Below, in pieces: positions 46,430 to 57,670 of a stretch of DNA of 64,000 nt (position 1 is its first letter; each line of letters begins with the position of its first letter). The DNA comes from Ilex aquifolium. Taxonomy: Eukaryota > Streptophyta > Magnoliopsida > Aquifoliales > Aquifoliaceae. The notes under the pieces are model-generated. The model was not told the DNA's origin and made no database searches. It worked only from the letters and a program-made list of their open reading frames with translations. The translations under genes and the position numbers were made by a program. The stretch is from contig OX637410.1 of NCBI GenBank assembly GCA_951799425.1, forward strand, positions 1-64,000. The letters run 5' to 3'.

Positions 46430-47626
46430 TAAAATTTATCAAATATCAAAAGTTGAGCAATATTCCCCCATCCTTTAAGCATAGGGCTACCTAACACGTC
46501 GTTCAAATGCCCGAACCAAGTACACATGAGCCTCACTATGGCTTTAAATGCTAGTTCAGAGTATGCATCTACACATTCATTTTCAAACTGGTGTGTGTGT
46601 GAAACGGACATGTAATTTAAGCATTTACACAACGGAATTCACATTCACTTTGGCTATCCAAATTAAGCTTCGATACAACCTCACCAAGGGTGTCTCTCAA
46701 CAATGAATCACACTCTAGTTATCCTGGCATGCTCTCCATGTGTATATGTGAGATAGAATCTTGTGCAAAAAACGAAGTATGCTCACATATAATCCAAAAA
46801 TGAAGTTCATGCTTGAAAATGAAACAACCTTGGCATAATCTCATGAAAGGAATGCTAGGGCATTAGGTAGCAAACCAACTTCTCTTTTTCTCTAAAAGTA
46901 TGCATCTCCCATCCTACCTAGATCATTTAGGACTTATAATGGGGCCTTGGGGTGATATTGAGGCAAATGAAATGAAGGATATAAGATAACAAAGAGGGTT
47001 GTTCCCAGTGAATGACTTTTATTTCAAAAACACCTCCATTTTCATTGGATTTTCAACCCAACACCATCACCACACTCTTTGTTTCTTTTCTTTATTTCCT
47101 TAACATTTTCCTTTTCTTTTGTCATCATTTTTTTTTCTTCTTTTCACCCTCTTTTTCTCCTTTTCTTGGATTTTTTTTTCATTCTTTTCCATTCAACATT
47201 TGAATTCAACTTCATTTATCCCTTTGTTTAAGTTTCCGCAACACTATTCCTTCTCTTTTATGATCACTCATTTTTAGCTCTAGGAACAACCAAGGTGAGG
47301 TCAATTTTTATCTTTTTGCACTGGCTTGGTCAAATATGTGGCATGGAAACAAATTTACAATTAAGGCTCAATCACGGCACTAGGGATAAAATTTTCCAAG
47401 AAAAAGGCTAAAGGCTCAAAGCAAAACAAAGATGGCCTACGATCATTTCTAAATAGGCATAGAAGAGCATTGTACAAAACAAGACAAAGTCAATCAACTA
47501 CCCAAATGCACCTAACCAAAACAAGCATAATGAGATTATTGAACACATTTAGAATTTGAAGAATTGTTCCTTGAGTAAATGTAAGTTTCCTCCAACAAGG
47601 ATTGGCACTAAAGCTCTCATGGGTTC
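46430..47626 (-). other. Athila-3 conserved 3' noncoding block
   Basis: No gene. It carries the landmarks shared with Athila-1 and Athila-4 in the same order, such as GGCATAATCTCATGAAAGG (46832), CTCAATCACGGC (47367) and GATGGCCTACGATCAT (47431). A pyrimidine-rich stretch lies at 47080-47180. It ends at the Athila-4 insertion at 47627, so the rest of Athila-3 is beyond the window. Confidence 0.7.
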
Positions 47627-48023
47627 TGATTCGACACTTTTTTGTGGTCTGAATTATATTAATTATACACCCAAGTATAAGTGGTCAAATTGTAGTTTTC
47701 TCGGTTTTAAGTCCAAGTATCGATCCCACGAAGAGTTTTAGTAACTTAGAATTTAAAATAAAAACAAAATAAAAAGAACATTAAAGTTGTTGTTTAAAGC
47801 AGTGTAACAGTTGATAGCTTGTGATGTAAGCTTAGATTGATAACTAGTCTACTTTAAATTAAATGCAGAGATAAGCTTGTTAATGACAATAATATAAAAG
47901 ATACCCTTCAGTTTAGAGGATCACATATGCTTTATATCGGTTAAATACTGGAAATGCTACCTTACAGCAATTAACTTCCATGTTACTGGCAAGTCAACCG
48001 GTAGGTCTGATGTATATAAACCA

Positions 48024-48141
48024 TCACACAACAACTTCTTAGGTTAGCTGGTGATATTAGTTATATAACACAGCAACTTCTTAGGTTAGCTGGTGGTAAT
48101 AGTCATAACACAGCAACTTATTAGGTTAGCTGGTTATAGAT
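48024..48141. repeat. Three tandem units of about 42 bp in the Athila-4 LTR
   Basis: CAACTTCTTAGGTTAGCTGG recurs three times (near 48030, 48070 and 48112; the last has one change), separated by AT-rich linkers. Confidence 0.8.
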
Positions 48142-48665
48142 GTGTCAATTAACTAATCCGAGTAAACCAGAAGGTCAAGTCATTCATGAGGAATACTTGA
48201 ATTACTTAATAGGTCATCTGTGATATATATATATACCAGTTAAACATCCTTAGCGTTCTGGTGGAGGACTAGCCATACCGGTAGGAACACCATGGTTGTT
48301 AGAATGGAAATATAGTTATATATAGTAATTAAACAACCCTAATAACCCAGAAGGACAAGTCATTCATGAGGATCATTTAGGTTTTGTACCATGTGTGACG
48401 CCCCAAAATCCGGGGGTCCGTTGATCATCCATCAACCCGCGGAAATACCCGTGGATGCCACTCAAATCAACACCACGGCGATAGCATCCCTTCGCTGGGA
48501 TCATAACTCATAAATATAACTGAATTCAATTATTCGTTGGGTTCAACCCAGACCCAATATATCAGGATTTGTACTCCATTATAGTCCATTTATATCATTG
48601 GAGGGAAGGAAAACCTAGATTGAAAATGGGGCAAAACAGTTTAAAAATCTGAAAATTTCTGAAAG

Positions 48666-48780
48666 TGTACCGATACAGTGTACCGGTACCATATCGTACC
48701 GGTACACAGTACCGGTACCCTACCGTACCGGTACACCATACCGGTACAGTTAACCTACTGGAAATGGCGTACCGGTACTG
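48666..48780. repeat. Array of about 7 GTACCGGTAC palindromes in C3
   Basis: Seven or eight copies, most of them perfect GTACCGGTAC or GTACCGGTACC, within 115 bases and about 270 bases from the LTR end. Better preserved than in C1 or C2. Confidence 0.9.
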
Positions 48781-49640
48781 TCTGCCCAGTATTGCCTTTT
48801 TCAACCATTTCTCGTTTTCAATCCATTCCAAACCTCCCAAAACTCATCCAACACATGTTTAATGAGATTTTCCATATAATACATAACTTATACAAGTTCC
48901 ATTACAATTAATTCCATAATTTACACGTCAAAATGGAATTTTGATAAAAGTTTTACAAAAACTCAAACTAAGGCCACAAGCCGGCCCCCTTCATGCTTGA
49001 TGCTCTCCAAGTGAGCCATCCGCCGGTGCAAACCCCACACCTGAAATGTTTCCCATATAGGGTGAGCCAACGCCCAGTAGAGTAAATCCTACAAGGGCTA
49101 CTCTCCCCCTAGATGCTCATGCTCATGCAACATTCATTTGCAAACAATCATTTCTCATAAGGACATGCATTCTAAGTTGAAATGCAATACTACCATGCCA
49201 TGAAATGAGATGACGCTCACTCATGCAATTCAACCCGAGTCCTCACCGACTCCCACTACACGATGCAATGCCAAAGTGTTTCATTTCATCATTTATGTTT
49301 ACATCAAATGATATTTTCCAAAAACTAGGGTCTTTCTTGGGATCGGACATTTCATGGACTCATACCAAGGGTCTTCCACACCCGTACACTTTATGGACTC
49401 TTATACCAATGGAGTGCACCCCCCAATTCACCAGGCCTTGCACCCGAGAGGTCGTCATGCCTCTTCTTGCTCATCCCGACCCATATTTATCATGCAATCA
49501 AGCGGCTTAGCTAGGTCTTCGACCCAACTTTTCCCAAGTCATACCATCAACCACCAAGTGTGGTGTTGACATCAACCATGCACACACCCATGTAATGAGA
49601 TGCTTCCGTGCACATGCAATGCTATGTCCCATTGCATACC

Positions 49641-51468
49641 TGATTGATTGGAAAACGTTGTTGTATCCTAACCTCTAAACATCATCCCTAAATGTGTGTA
49701 TGGCTTATAGGAATGGGTGAGTGTCACTCTCACTCGAAATGATGCAAAAGATTAGGCAACAATGGAATGGTGATGGAAATGAATGGAATGAACAAAATGT
49801 TATGAAATGGAATGCGTGTGTGGTGAACAAAAATGCTCCCCAATCGAAAGGAGTCTTTTGTGGTCGTGTGTTTTACTTGGAAAATATTCCAAGGTCGTCT
49901 CCTCAGGGAAGGAAAGGGAGTTTTGTGAAAGTGATTTTGCAAAAGTGAAAAGAAAGTGTAAAATCTTGTATTTGTGTTTTGGTGAGTTTTGTTCAAAATG
50001 AAAATGCAAGAAAGCAAGTGTTGTCTAATCCAAATGGTTCATTCCAATGGGAATACCAAATCAACTCAAAGCCTTCCTCCGATTGAGCATGAATGAACGA
50101 TTGATTCGGGGGAAGCTACGGACGAGATTGGTGAGTATCTAAGTATAAACCGTGACTAGGCCTACGGAATATCAAAGGCCCACCAACTCATCCACTCTCA
50201 ACCCCGTCAAACCGAACCATTTGACTCTAAAGGGAGGAATGAAGAAGAGTTGAAAATGGTATTCCCAAGAGGAATTTTCCCTTGGATTAACCAACTTAAA
50301 TCCTAGCTACTCATATTAAAAATGCAAGACAAGCATAATGTAGATGGACATGGAAGAGAAATGGAGATTTAAAGCATGAAACTTAACTTGAAGCAAGAAA
50401 TCTAAAGCTATGAAAGAAAATATGCAATACCCATTTTAAGCTAAGAAATGAAGAAAACATGGAAGCAACAATGGTGAAAGCTAAAATGAAAGATTAAACT
50501 TGAAATGAACTTGCAGTGAATAGCATTAAATACATTAAATGAAGCTTACCAAGTTCTTACAAAGGATTACAAGTGAAATGGATGGAAGAAATGCAAAAAC
50601 GAAATTACATTACACTATTCATCTTCTTCCTCAATGGAGCAAAAACTAAGCTTAGGTAGCCAACCTCTATACAAGCTTGTAATGTTCAATATATGCTGTG
50701 TGGAGACTTGCCAAAAAGTCCAAGAGGCTCCCCCCTAGCTGTGTGTACGAGCTCCCATCAAGAGAGGGCTGAATGGATGGCTTGACATGCTAAGAGATCA
50801 TAGCCCTGGCAGCCCACTTCTCTCCCATCCTCCATCAATGCATTGGCCTTCAAAGTCTTCCACTTGAGTGTAGGAGGCCTGCAAATGTGTAAGGAAATGT
50901 TGGGATAGGCGTGGGAGAAGTGTAGGTGGGACCCCCAAGCCTCAAAGTTGAGTTACAGGCTGTTTTCGCGACCAGAAGGTCCGGAGTACCGGTACCGAGT
51001 ACCGGTACTGTTTTTCTGCACTAGACCACCTTCGGTAGAATCGGCATAACTCTTGATCTAACCGTTGGATTGGGCTGAAATTTTGACACCAAACAGAAGA
51101 CACCCATATCTAAAACTTTCATGTTTTGAACTTTTCCAAATTCTGAGTAGATCATGGTCAAAATGGAGGAATTCCGAGGCAGTGCTTCCAATTGTTGCTG
51201 CAGCTGGTGCCCTTGTTCCCAAGCACCAATGCCTTCTTGATTTCTTCACTTTTAAGCCTCCAATTCTTCATGTATTGTGTTCATGCCTTCACCACACATC
51301 CAACATAGTTGCAATGTCCTAAAATACATGATTTAAGCAATAAAAACTTGCAACATCAAAATATCAACATTATTCATAATTTCGGCTAACTCTAAGTACT
51401 TAAATGCAAAAGTTGAGTTAAAATGCATGTAATGAGCCCTTCAAATATGCAATATTATGTGCTCATCA
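49641..51468 (-). mobile_element. Solo LTR of the Athila-3 family, TSD ATACC
   Basis: 1828 bases, TGATTGATTGG to GCTCATCA, flanked by ATACC at 49636-49640 and 51469-51473. It aligns along its length with the Athila-3 LTR 42433-44176 (for example GGGTGAGTGTCACTCTCACTCG and the TTTTACTTGG..AT.TTCCA.GGTCGTCTCCTC region). At the site of the Athila-3 palindrome array it has GTACCGGTAC twice (50986-50995 and 50999-51008). Confidence 0.92.
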
Positions 51469-53661
51469 ATACCACATGAGGTCCATTATGTCAAGAACAA
51501 CCCATGCACAATTTCAACATATCCATGGTAAATTTATATCCTAAGCATATAAATACCATATTCATTCCGATGTTAATATATCAACCTATGCATATATCAA
51601 CAAGCACCTTTAATTACAATCACATCATAAGCATATGATCCCACAAGTTGAACTCAAACATGTTATTTCAATTAAATCAAAACAACCATTCATTCAAACA
51701 AGGCATTTAATCAAACACCTTCTAGGCACAATATATAAATCACATAATCATGCCTCAAATTTCCCCAAGTTACATAATAAATCACATGTACTTCATATAC
51801 CAATTTCGAACTAGAATTTAGTTTAAACCATTTCTAGGCTCACTTTTCCGTTTCTATACCCATAACCCTATATATGAAGGTCTATCATAGGCATAACATA
51901 TTAAACCTTTAGACTACCAACATCTAAGGAAAGATTACACCAAAGTAGGAAGAACCCTACCTCTTGAAGCGTAATTCACCCGAATGAAGCTTCAAGAACA
52001 CTTCCCGAGCCCAAGACTAGATTTCCCCCAAATCTCCTCTTTTGGATCTTCGGTGAAATCCATTGCTCTTGGTGTGGTTGCGTAGCCCTCGTCGATGTGA
52101 TCGACTTTAACTCTTGACTCGACGGATTCCGACCGACGGAACTCCGGGAATCGACGGAGAAAGCTTGAAGATCAAGGTTTTCTCTCTTTTCTCTCTTCTC
52201 TCTCTTCTCTCTCTCTTGGCCGGCCAAACAAGAACACAAGAGGCTAAAAATCTGATTTTCTAAGATATTTACCCCTATATATAGTTTTAAATACTTGGCC
52301 CACGTCACGCCACGTGTCCTTCGTTTAATCGGATCCGATTTCGTCCCGAAACGATTTATTTGATCCCGGTTTAAGTTCAAATTAATTTTATTTGATCTTT
52401 AACTTAATTTTAAGGAAATTTTATAAAATTTATTTATGGAGACGTTCGTGAGGTCATTCGCCACGCAGTCGTCTCGAACGACGTGCAAAATCCGACTATC
52501 TCGGAATTCGACGAAATTTGACAAGGTGACTCGTTTTCGCGATACGAATCCAACGGCGAACTCCGTTTCCTCATCCAAGGTCTAGAACATGAGTATTTTA
52601 AGTACGCATTATAGTGGCAAATTACTATTTTGCCCTTTTTGGAAAAAGTTCAAATTTCCCGGGTTTTACACCATGCATCAGTAGAACATCCTCAGCGTTC
52701 CACTGGAGGACTAGCCATACCGGTAGGAACACCATGGTTGTTTAACTGGCAGGTTAATGATGCACCGATGACATAATTTCAGGCACAGCACCGAAACTAC
52801 GTACATCGTTGTATCATGCATGAAGCATATAATACATATATAGATAAAGATATAAATAAAATATCAGCATTTTCATAATCTAACTAATAATATACATATG
52901 TTCACCCTTCACCGAAGGGTATAAACGACTACTCACGCCCCATTGCTACTAACAAGCAAGGAGTGCGGGTATTCGTCATTACAACTGAAATGAAAGCACA
53001 AACTGTAAAACTTCTTTCACAAGGAACACTTGAAACACAACCACTCTTATTATTTATTAAAACAACAAAGTGGCGGTAGTTCAACTATCCGAATAGAAAG
53101 ACTAAACAGAAATGTAGAAATACAGAATATCGGTTAAGAACCGACCGGCTAAGACTTTCTCTTTCTTTCTTTCTTTCTTTCTTTCTCTTTTTCTTTCTCT
53201 CTTTGGCTTTGGTGTGGCCGGCCTCCTTAGGAAGGAAGGAGGGAAGGCTTATTTATAGGCAAAGGCTAAGCACCAGGTGGATTGAGAAGCACGAGGTGGA
53301 GATTTTAAAGCCTTCCACCTTGTTTGGCCGTCCCCTACCATCCCCTACCATTCGGATGGTGAAGCCCTGCAGCAAGGGCACTTGTCAGGTTCTTGGAGTT
53401 TGGAGGGTTTTGTAGCAGGAGCTTGTGTTGCAGGCTGGAGCTTCCATGTGTCGCTTTTACACTTTGGTCCTTCGTTGTTTCCAGCTTTGCAATTTTACCT
53501 CATATTCTCCTGTATTTCTGTATTAGACCCTGAAATTCAAACATAAGGTATTTAAAATTTTAATTTACGCACAATCCCTAATTCATAATATTTAATTGTT
53601 TTATCTTACAAAGTTAATTACTTAATCATTTTCGATTACACACTAATTAGGGTTAATCACA

Positions 53662-55278
53662 CCCCCCAACTTAAACTTTACTAGTCCCTAGTAAACATAA
53701 ATTATAAAATTTATTTCACAAAATAAAAATAACATAACAGAAGTAAAATCATTTTCGTAGATTTTTTCACGATTGCATTTAGCATATGCAACAAGCCGTT
53801 AAACCCCTAGGTGATCCCTAGTTGACCAGTTTTTTCTCGTGAAGGTTTTCTGTGAAGCTGTCTACAAACTTCAGTAGTTAGGAGTTTATAACTCATACTT
53901 TTCACAACTAAAATTAAATCAATATTCCTGTGCATTGTTACAATACTTCCTTTTTCTGATCACTACAAGAGTAACACACGTTAGTTGTAGCATTATCTAT
54001 ATATTTTTATAAAAACTTGTGTGTGTGTGTGTGTGTACTGATTTCTTTTGTTTCAAAAATCACTCAAGAAATATTATCATCTTTCATGGTAGTCTTGATG
54101 TCAATCCTTTCCTGAAATACCCTCAGCAAAGAATACACACATGTTATAGTAACTATTCTCTCAATTGTTACATGTGATTTGGAATATTGTTAACAAAGCA
54201 AATAATATCACATGTAATATATCTGAAGAACGGGTATCTGAATAAAATTAAAATTTGACATAATCTCATGACTGGATATCAACACTATATTAGACATATT
54301 ATCAACATTCTCCTGTTATGGATAGATAGATAAGATTAATATAGATACATAATATCTGGAATCAAAAAGGACTTTCTTTAGGTTGTAATGTGGTCATTGG
54401 TTTAGGGTTTAAGAAATGACGTCTATGGGATTCAAAAGCTACCCTTTCTTTGTATTGTGGTACACCTCTTTTTAGCTTTCCAAGACTTTGCATATTCATC
54501 CTTTTTATTTTTCCATTTTTCACTTTCTTGGCTATTTTCTTTCTATTTTTTCTTTTCTTTGAATAGCCAATACTCTTTTATTTTCTTTTCACTGTTTTGT
54601 TTCCTTCTCCTTTTGTTTTTCTGTATCATACTGATTTAAAAGAGGATGTAAGAAAATTAGATAGCAAAAGGTAGGTTTAATTTATTTTCATGTGGCTTGG
54701 GTATTTTTCAGGTTTCATGAAAAGAATTTATACTCTTTTAGGCTCAATCATGGTTGACTAAGGATATAATTTTGTAAAAAAAATAGTCAAGGCTCAAAGA
54801 TAATGAAAAATGGCCTGAGATCATTTCCCATAAATTATTTATCTGTATTAATCTTATATAAAAGAATTTCAAGGATAATGCTAATAATATAATCTAACAA
54901 ATGCTAATCAAGACAAAATTAATGAGATTATTAAAAGAAAGTATACCGTAGAATTGAAGATGTTTATTTGAGTAGATGTAGAATATCTCTCCAAGGAAGA
55001 TTGGCTCAAATTCTTCAATTGGTTATACATCTCCACTAAATATGTAAAGAATGTAATATTTCACAAGGTTTCTGAAATAAAGAAATCTATTTGTGCTGTA
55101 ACAGAATAAGTTTAAATGAAAATATTAAGATAATATACAACTAAAATATGAAAATCCCATGTGATCAGATTAAGGTTATTTTCACAAAACATAGGAATAT
55201 TAACCTAATTCAACTGTAAATTATATGAAATAATCCTCCTAACGGAATTAACACGAGTTCCATATTAATTATCAAAAA
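53662..55278 (-). other. Athila-4 polypurine tract and noncoding 3' region
   Basis: CCCCCCAA at 53662-53669 is the polypurine tract. The rest, up to ORF3, has no credible gene and carries the conserved 3' blocks (ATGCAACAAGCCGTTAAAC near 53785, GACATAATCTCATGA near 54256, TGGCCTGAGATCATTTCC near 54811). A GT microsatellite lies near 54016 and a pyrimidine-rich stretch at 54470-54630. Confidence 0.7.
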
Positions 55279-56532
55279 CTAGTTAAACACACAGAAGTTC
55301 AAAACAAACAGCATGGTTAAAACATAAAGTACTTTAAAATTTAAGTGCATAAAGTAAAAGTGCATAATGTAAAAGATGAGTGAAAGAGAGCAAATTGTTT
55401 TGTAGAATCTCCAGTCTGTGTAGGAAGTAGAAGATCCTGCTTCGAAGTAATCTCTAAATATATTTGAAAGCTCAACTTGATTCTGGTCATATTCATCCAT
55501 GCGTCTGTTGATCTGAGTAATATTAGTCTCCATTTCTAGTAAGATCTGTCTATCAGTTATGTCATCCACTGGTATGTATGGTTGATCCTCTTGTGGCTGT
55601 TGTTGTTCCTGTGGGAAAAAATCTTCAGATATTTGGAATGGTTCATCTTGTGGTGTCGGTGGTGCTTCAGGTTGATCTTCCAGTTGTCCTCCATGACTCT
55701 TTTTCAATGAAGTTTTATCCAATGCTCCAAACTGGTCCACTGTCTTCCATATTGGATTAATGATTACACCTTCGTTCCTGCATAGCTGAGAAACTAACAT
55801 AGCATATGGGAGTGATGGTTTCTTTTTATCCACAGCAAGTATTATTTGGTCCATGATTAAGTTCGGCAGGTCAATTGTGTGTCCCATCCCAAATGCATAT
55901 AAGAAATAAGCCTGCTCAGTATAAATTTGATTCTTTTGAGCTCGGGGTAGCAAATTGTACACTGTTATCAAATTCAGAATGTTGTATTTGTCTGTTAAAT
56001 CCCCTTGCTTTATATATTTGTTTGGTCTACCCCAAACAAATTCTGGATTACCTGTTACTTCTCTTCCTATGACATTTAAATCAGGTAATTCAGTGTACGG
56101 ATATTGTGGGTTCTCTAGTCTTTGCATGGGTCGAAAAAAATCGGCTATAGTAGCCAGTGTAACTTGAAAAACAATACCCCTTACGAACACACGCAATTGT
56201 CTTTCCCCAATTATATTAGCATTACTATAAAATTCATGAACTAAACAATCATAGGCAGGAACATTCAATCTAACATAGTGTAACCATCCTCTTGCATTAA
56301 GAATTTGTTGTATTCCTATATTTTTAAAATCTTCATAAATAACCGGCCGTTCATAAATGATAGTATTGGAGATAAAGTGAGCATCATACCAGATATGTTG
56401 TTCAAGATTCTCACACATCACCTCATTGTAGATATTTCCTAGATGAGGTTGTTGTGGAGGTGCCTGAGGTGGTGGAGATTGATCCCTTCGTGCTTGGCTT
56501 GAAGATCTCCTTGTTCTCCATCTTGAATCCAT
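55279..56532 (-). CDS. Athila-4 ORF3, 'putative plant transposon protein' type, intact
   Basis: An open frame of 417 codons from ATG 56532, chosen because MDSRWRTRRSSSQARR parallels the basic Ser/Arg-rich start of the Athila-1 and -3 proteins and lies 80-90 bases downstream of a TATA box. The frame is open to 56670. Residues about 20-40 are Pro/Gln-rich. The middle has VYNLLP, YAFGMGHTIDLPNLIMDQI and LPYAMLVSQLCRNEGV, hallmarks of the family. Then comes an acidic Gln/Pro linker, a helical stretch (ILLEMETNITQINRRMDEYDQ) and a strongly hydrophobic C-terminus (LSLIFYIMHFYFMHLNF..) that could be a membrane segment. Athila proteins in this position have been called envelope-like, but I see no envelope signature. 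Function unknown. It is the only intact one of three in the window. Confidence 0.82.
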   Translation of the reverse strand: MDSRWRTRRSSSQARRDQSPPPQAPPQQPHLGNIYNEVMCENLEQHIWYDAHFISNTIIYERPVIYEDFKNIGIQQILNARGWLHYVRLNVPAYDCLVHEFYSNANIIGERQLRVFVRGIVFQVTLATIADFFRPMQRLENPQYPYTELPDLNVIGREVTGNPEFVWGRPNKYIKQGDLTDKYNILNLITVYNLLPRAQKNQIYTEQAYFLYAFGMGHTIDLPNLIMDQIILAVDKKKPSLPYAMLVSQLCRNEGVIINPIWKTVDQFGALDKTSLKKSHGGQLEDQPEAPPTPQDEPFQISEDFFPQEQQQPQEDQPYIPVDDITDRQILLEMETNITQINRRMDEYDQNQVELSNIFRDYFEAGSSTSYTDWRFYKTICSLSLIFYIMHFYFMHLNFKVLYVLTMLFVLNFCVFN

Positions 56533-56613
56533 ATTTTCTTGATTTCTCTTCAAACACTCTATTTTAATTGATTCCAATCGGTAGATATTGATCGACTTTC
56601 TGCATGGAGAAGG

Positions 56614-56640
56614 TATATATATGGGCACTACTATCCGGAT
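56614..56640 (-). promoter_or_regulatory. ORF3 promoter of Athila-4: ATCCGGAT palindrome and TATA box
   Basis: ATCCGGAT at 56633-56640 lies about 10 bases upstream (on the minus strand) of a TATATATA box at 56614-56622, itself about 85 bases upstream of the ORF3 start codon. The spacing matches the Athila-1 ORF3 promoter. Confidence 0.55.
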
Positions 56641-56924
56641 GTTACTATCTGACTGGTTTTTGGTTTGCAACTGCAGCCTGTTTCTCTGATTTTCTGCATT
56701 TTTCTTTTTTTCCTATAAATTCCTGCAGTTTACAAAATTAAACACTACTTTATATATTCTTTAAAGCTTTGTCAACCACTCTTTTTCTAGTCAAAGAATT
56801 GGTTTTATTATTTTTTTATTTGTTATTTATTATTTACTGATTTCTTTACTTATTCTATAGTTATTTACATTTATTTACAACTATGTACAGTTATTTCCAA
56901 AATTCTACATCTTGTTGATCATAT

Positions 56925-57329
56925 TTAGTCAGTATCAGAACTATTTGGATCAATAACACCAGTGACACGGTTAACTTCACTTCTCACGTATCTTGTTAAC
57001 ATTGGGGTAGAATAGGATGGCGTCTCAGGATAATCCTTACTCTGCCCATACCTAATCCACCGTAAACGATCTGACGCTCGACCTGAAATTGGTTCCGCAC
57101 ATTGATTATATTGTCTCAAATGTTCTGTACGACCACATCTTACACAAGCACAGAGACGATTTGCTCGTCGGTGTTTAAAATATGTACTTTTTCCACACAA
57201 GGGTCTTGCCTGACTTTCGAATATTTCTAAATTTCTAACATATCTAGCTTTTTGCATGATCAACATATGTATATCTTTTGGAAAGTGACGTAGTAAAATT
57301 AAACTTAACCAAAATAATTTTTCGTCCAT
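56925..57329 (-). CDS. Small cysteine-rich basic protein, unknown
   Basis: 134 codons from ATG 57329, between pol (342 bases away) and the ORF3 promoter. I do not recognise a family. Residues 5-13 are hydrophobic (LFWLSLILL). Residues 52-70 read KHRRANRLCACVRCGRTEH, with cysteines at 60, 62, 65 and 77 and a histidine at 70, a possible zinc site beside arginines. More arginines follow (84-93). A nucleic-acid-binding role is an inference from composition. The layout recalls the small cysteine-rich nucleic-acid-binding proteins of some filamentous plant RNA viruses, but this is an impression, not an alignment. Athila-1 has no counterpart in the matching interval (29191-29557). Chance openness is possible in AT-rich DNA but less so for this Arg/Cys-rich composition. 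Confidence 0.5.
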   Translation of the reverse strand: MDEKLFWLSLILLRHFPKDIHMLIMQKARYVRNLEIFESQARPLCGKSTYFKHRRANRLCACVRCGRTEHLRQYNQCAEPISGRASDRLRWIRYGQSKDYPETPSYSTPMLTRYVRSEVNRVTGVIDPNSSDTD

Positions 57330-57670
57330 TTTTCAACTTTTAAGAAAGAAAAGAAAAAATGACTCAAAAATTATTGAAAATTGACTCACTATCCGGTTCT
57401 TTAACGTCTGCCAGTTACAAAGACGAACAGAATTTTTAAATCCAAATTACTATGCTAAAAAAAAAAGTAAATTCACACTCATATCTCCCCAACTTAAATT
57501 AAAATTTATCTATAATGTAAAAACAGTAATAAACAGCATTGATACTAAAAACCAGCAATTTGTTGTCTTTCAGCGATTAGGATATCTGGCTTTCACTCTG
57601 GAGTTTTTAATCTGTCAAACAAATTACAAGTAATTAGTTATATTATTTATAATCAAATAACAATTAACAA

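Larger units (their letters stand above)
48394..52670 (-). mobile_element. Minus-strand Tekay solo LTR (C3), TSD CCATG
   Basis: TGTGACGCCCC at the left end and CCCGGGTTTTACA at the right, flanked by CCATG at 48389-48393 and 52671-52675. It is 4277 bases including a nested 1.8-kb solo LTR, so the Tekay LTR itself is about 2.44 kb, matching LTR1. No internal region. No gene. Confidence 0.93.
47627..53661 (-). mobile_element. Athila-4 3' LTR, split by a solo LTR
   Basis: Parts 47627-48393 and 52676-53661, about 1.75 kb joined, end in TTAATCACA before a CCCCCCAA tract. The LTR has a minus-strand TATA box (53250-53257) and, 90 bases upstream of it, ACCATTCGGATGGT (53347-53360), one base from a perfect CCGG palindrome. 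A direct repeat (AGCGTTC..GGAGGACTAGCCATACCGG) occurs at 48250 and 52690. A CTTT microsatellite lies at 53155-53204. Confidence 0.82.

Noticed and set aside
53155-53204. CTTT and GT tracts (also near 42570 and 54016) as regulatory elements
   Set aside because: Ordinary microsatellites within LTRs or untranslated regions, with no supporting context.
55279-56532. ORF3 as a retroviral envelope gene
   Set aside because: Only a hydrophobic C-terminus is suggestive. No signal peptide, cleavage site or fusion-type region is visible, and the family is better known as a plant transposon protein of unknown function.
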